A DNA stretch of 12,771 bases from Lachnospiraceae bacterium (GTDB lineage: Bacteria > Bacillota > Clostridia > Lachnospirales > Lachnospiraceae): positions 1 through 12,771 of the forward strand of contig CAADTT010000087.1 in NCBI GenBank assembly GCA_900752065.1, read 5' to 3'. Under the pieces are notes generated by a model. That model saw nothing but the letters and a program-made list of their open reading frames with translations. It did no database searches and was not told where the DNA came from. The stretch's first letter is position 1, and each line of letters starts with the position of its first letter. A program made the translations under genes and the position numbers. Below are positions 12,738 to 12,771 of the stretch, one piece after another.

Positions 12738-12771
12738 GCAGGCTCCATTTTGCGCAGCAAAATCTCCAATG
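12738..12771. repeat. Short hairpin with a 3-base loop at the window edge
   Basis: ATTTTGC-GCA-GCAAAAT is a perfect 7-bp stem with a GNA loop closed by C-G. On minus it is flanked by GGAG on both sides, reminiscent of the GAGG/GAGC flanks of P4 in the cloverleaf elements, but the tandem G.A motif is not preserved. It could be the end of another element that continues past the window. Confidence 0.35.

Overview
The window reads as a chromosomal piece of an anaerobic Firmicute, most likely a Lachnospiraceae-type Clostridia. Pointers are the BspA-type leucine-rich-repeat surface protein, strong AGGAGG ribosome sites, a conjugative-transposon style sigma/Xis/Int set, a uvrB-uvrA pair with a Bacillus-type LexA box upstream, and a YitT membrane protein. 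No database was available, so the taxon is inferred.

Layout. (1) 1-1100: the 3' end of a secreted surface protein gene and its terminator. (2) About 1240-5925: a compact AT-richer integrated element holding a small sigma-70-like factor, 640 bases of hairpin-rich non-coding DNA, a MazF/PemK toxin with a C-terminal two-CxxC module, a small HTH (Xis-like) protein and two adjacent tyrosine recombinases that both keep their catalytic residues. Conjugation, mobilisation and cargo genes are absent. (3) 5926-6705: a LexA-box match, a strong promoter, and about 720 bases of highly folded DNA leading to uvrB. (4) 6706-11701: uvrB and uvrA, in the same orientation. (5) 11685-12578 on the minus strand: a YitT/DUF2179 membrane protein that overlaps the uvrA tail. 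(6) 12579-12771: palindrome-rich sequence upstream of yitT.

The most unusual signal is in region 3. Three elements (5982-6112 and 6191-6334 on plus, 6522-6657 on minus) fold into the same four-helix cloverleaf: closing helix P1, long P2, tiny GC helix P3 with a tetraloop, and P4, a hairpin with a 3-base loop sitting on a tandem G.A/A.G internal loop. Their helices have unrelated sequences but stay paired, which is the pattern of structure-level conservation. The first element begins at the predicted start of transcription of a TTGCAA-17-TATAAT promoter with a LexA box just upstream. The cluster is therefore either a structured RNA family or an unusual 5' leader of the SOS excision-repair operon.

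How parts fit: Xis and the two recombinases would move the element, and the sigma factor may drive its genes. Several ribosome sites and leaders in the element are covered by hairpins, suggesting RNA-level control. UvrA and UvrB are two parts of the UvrABC damage-excision machine; uvrC is not in the window.
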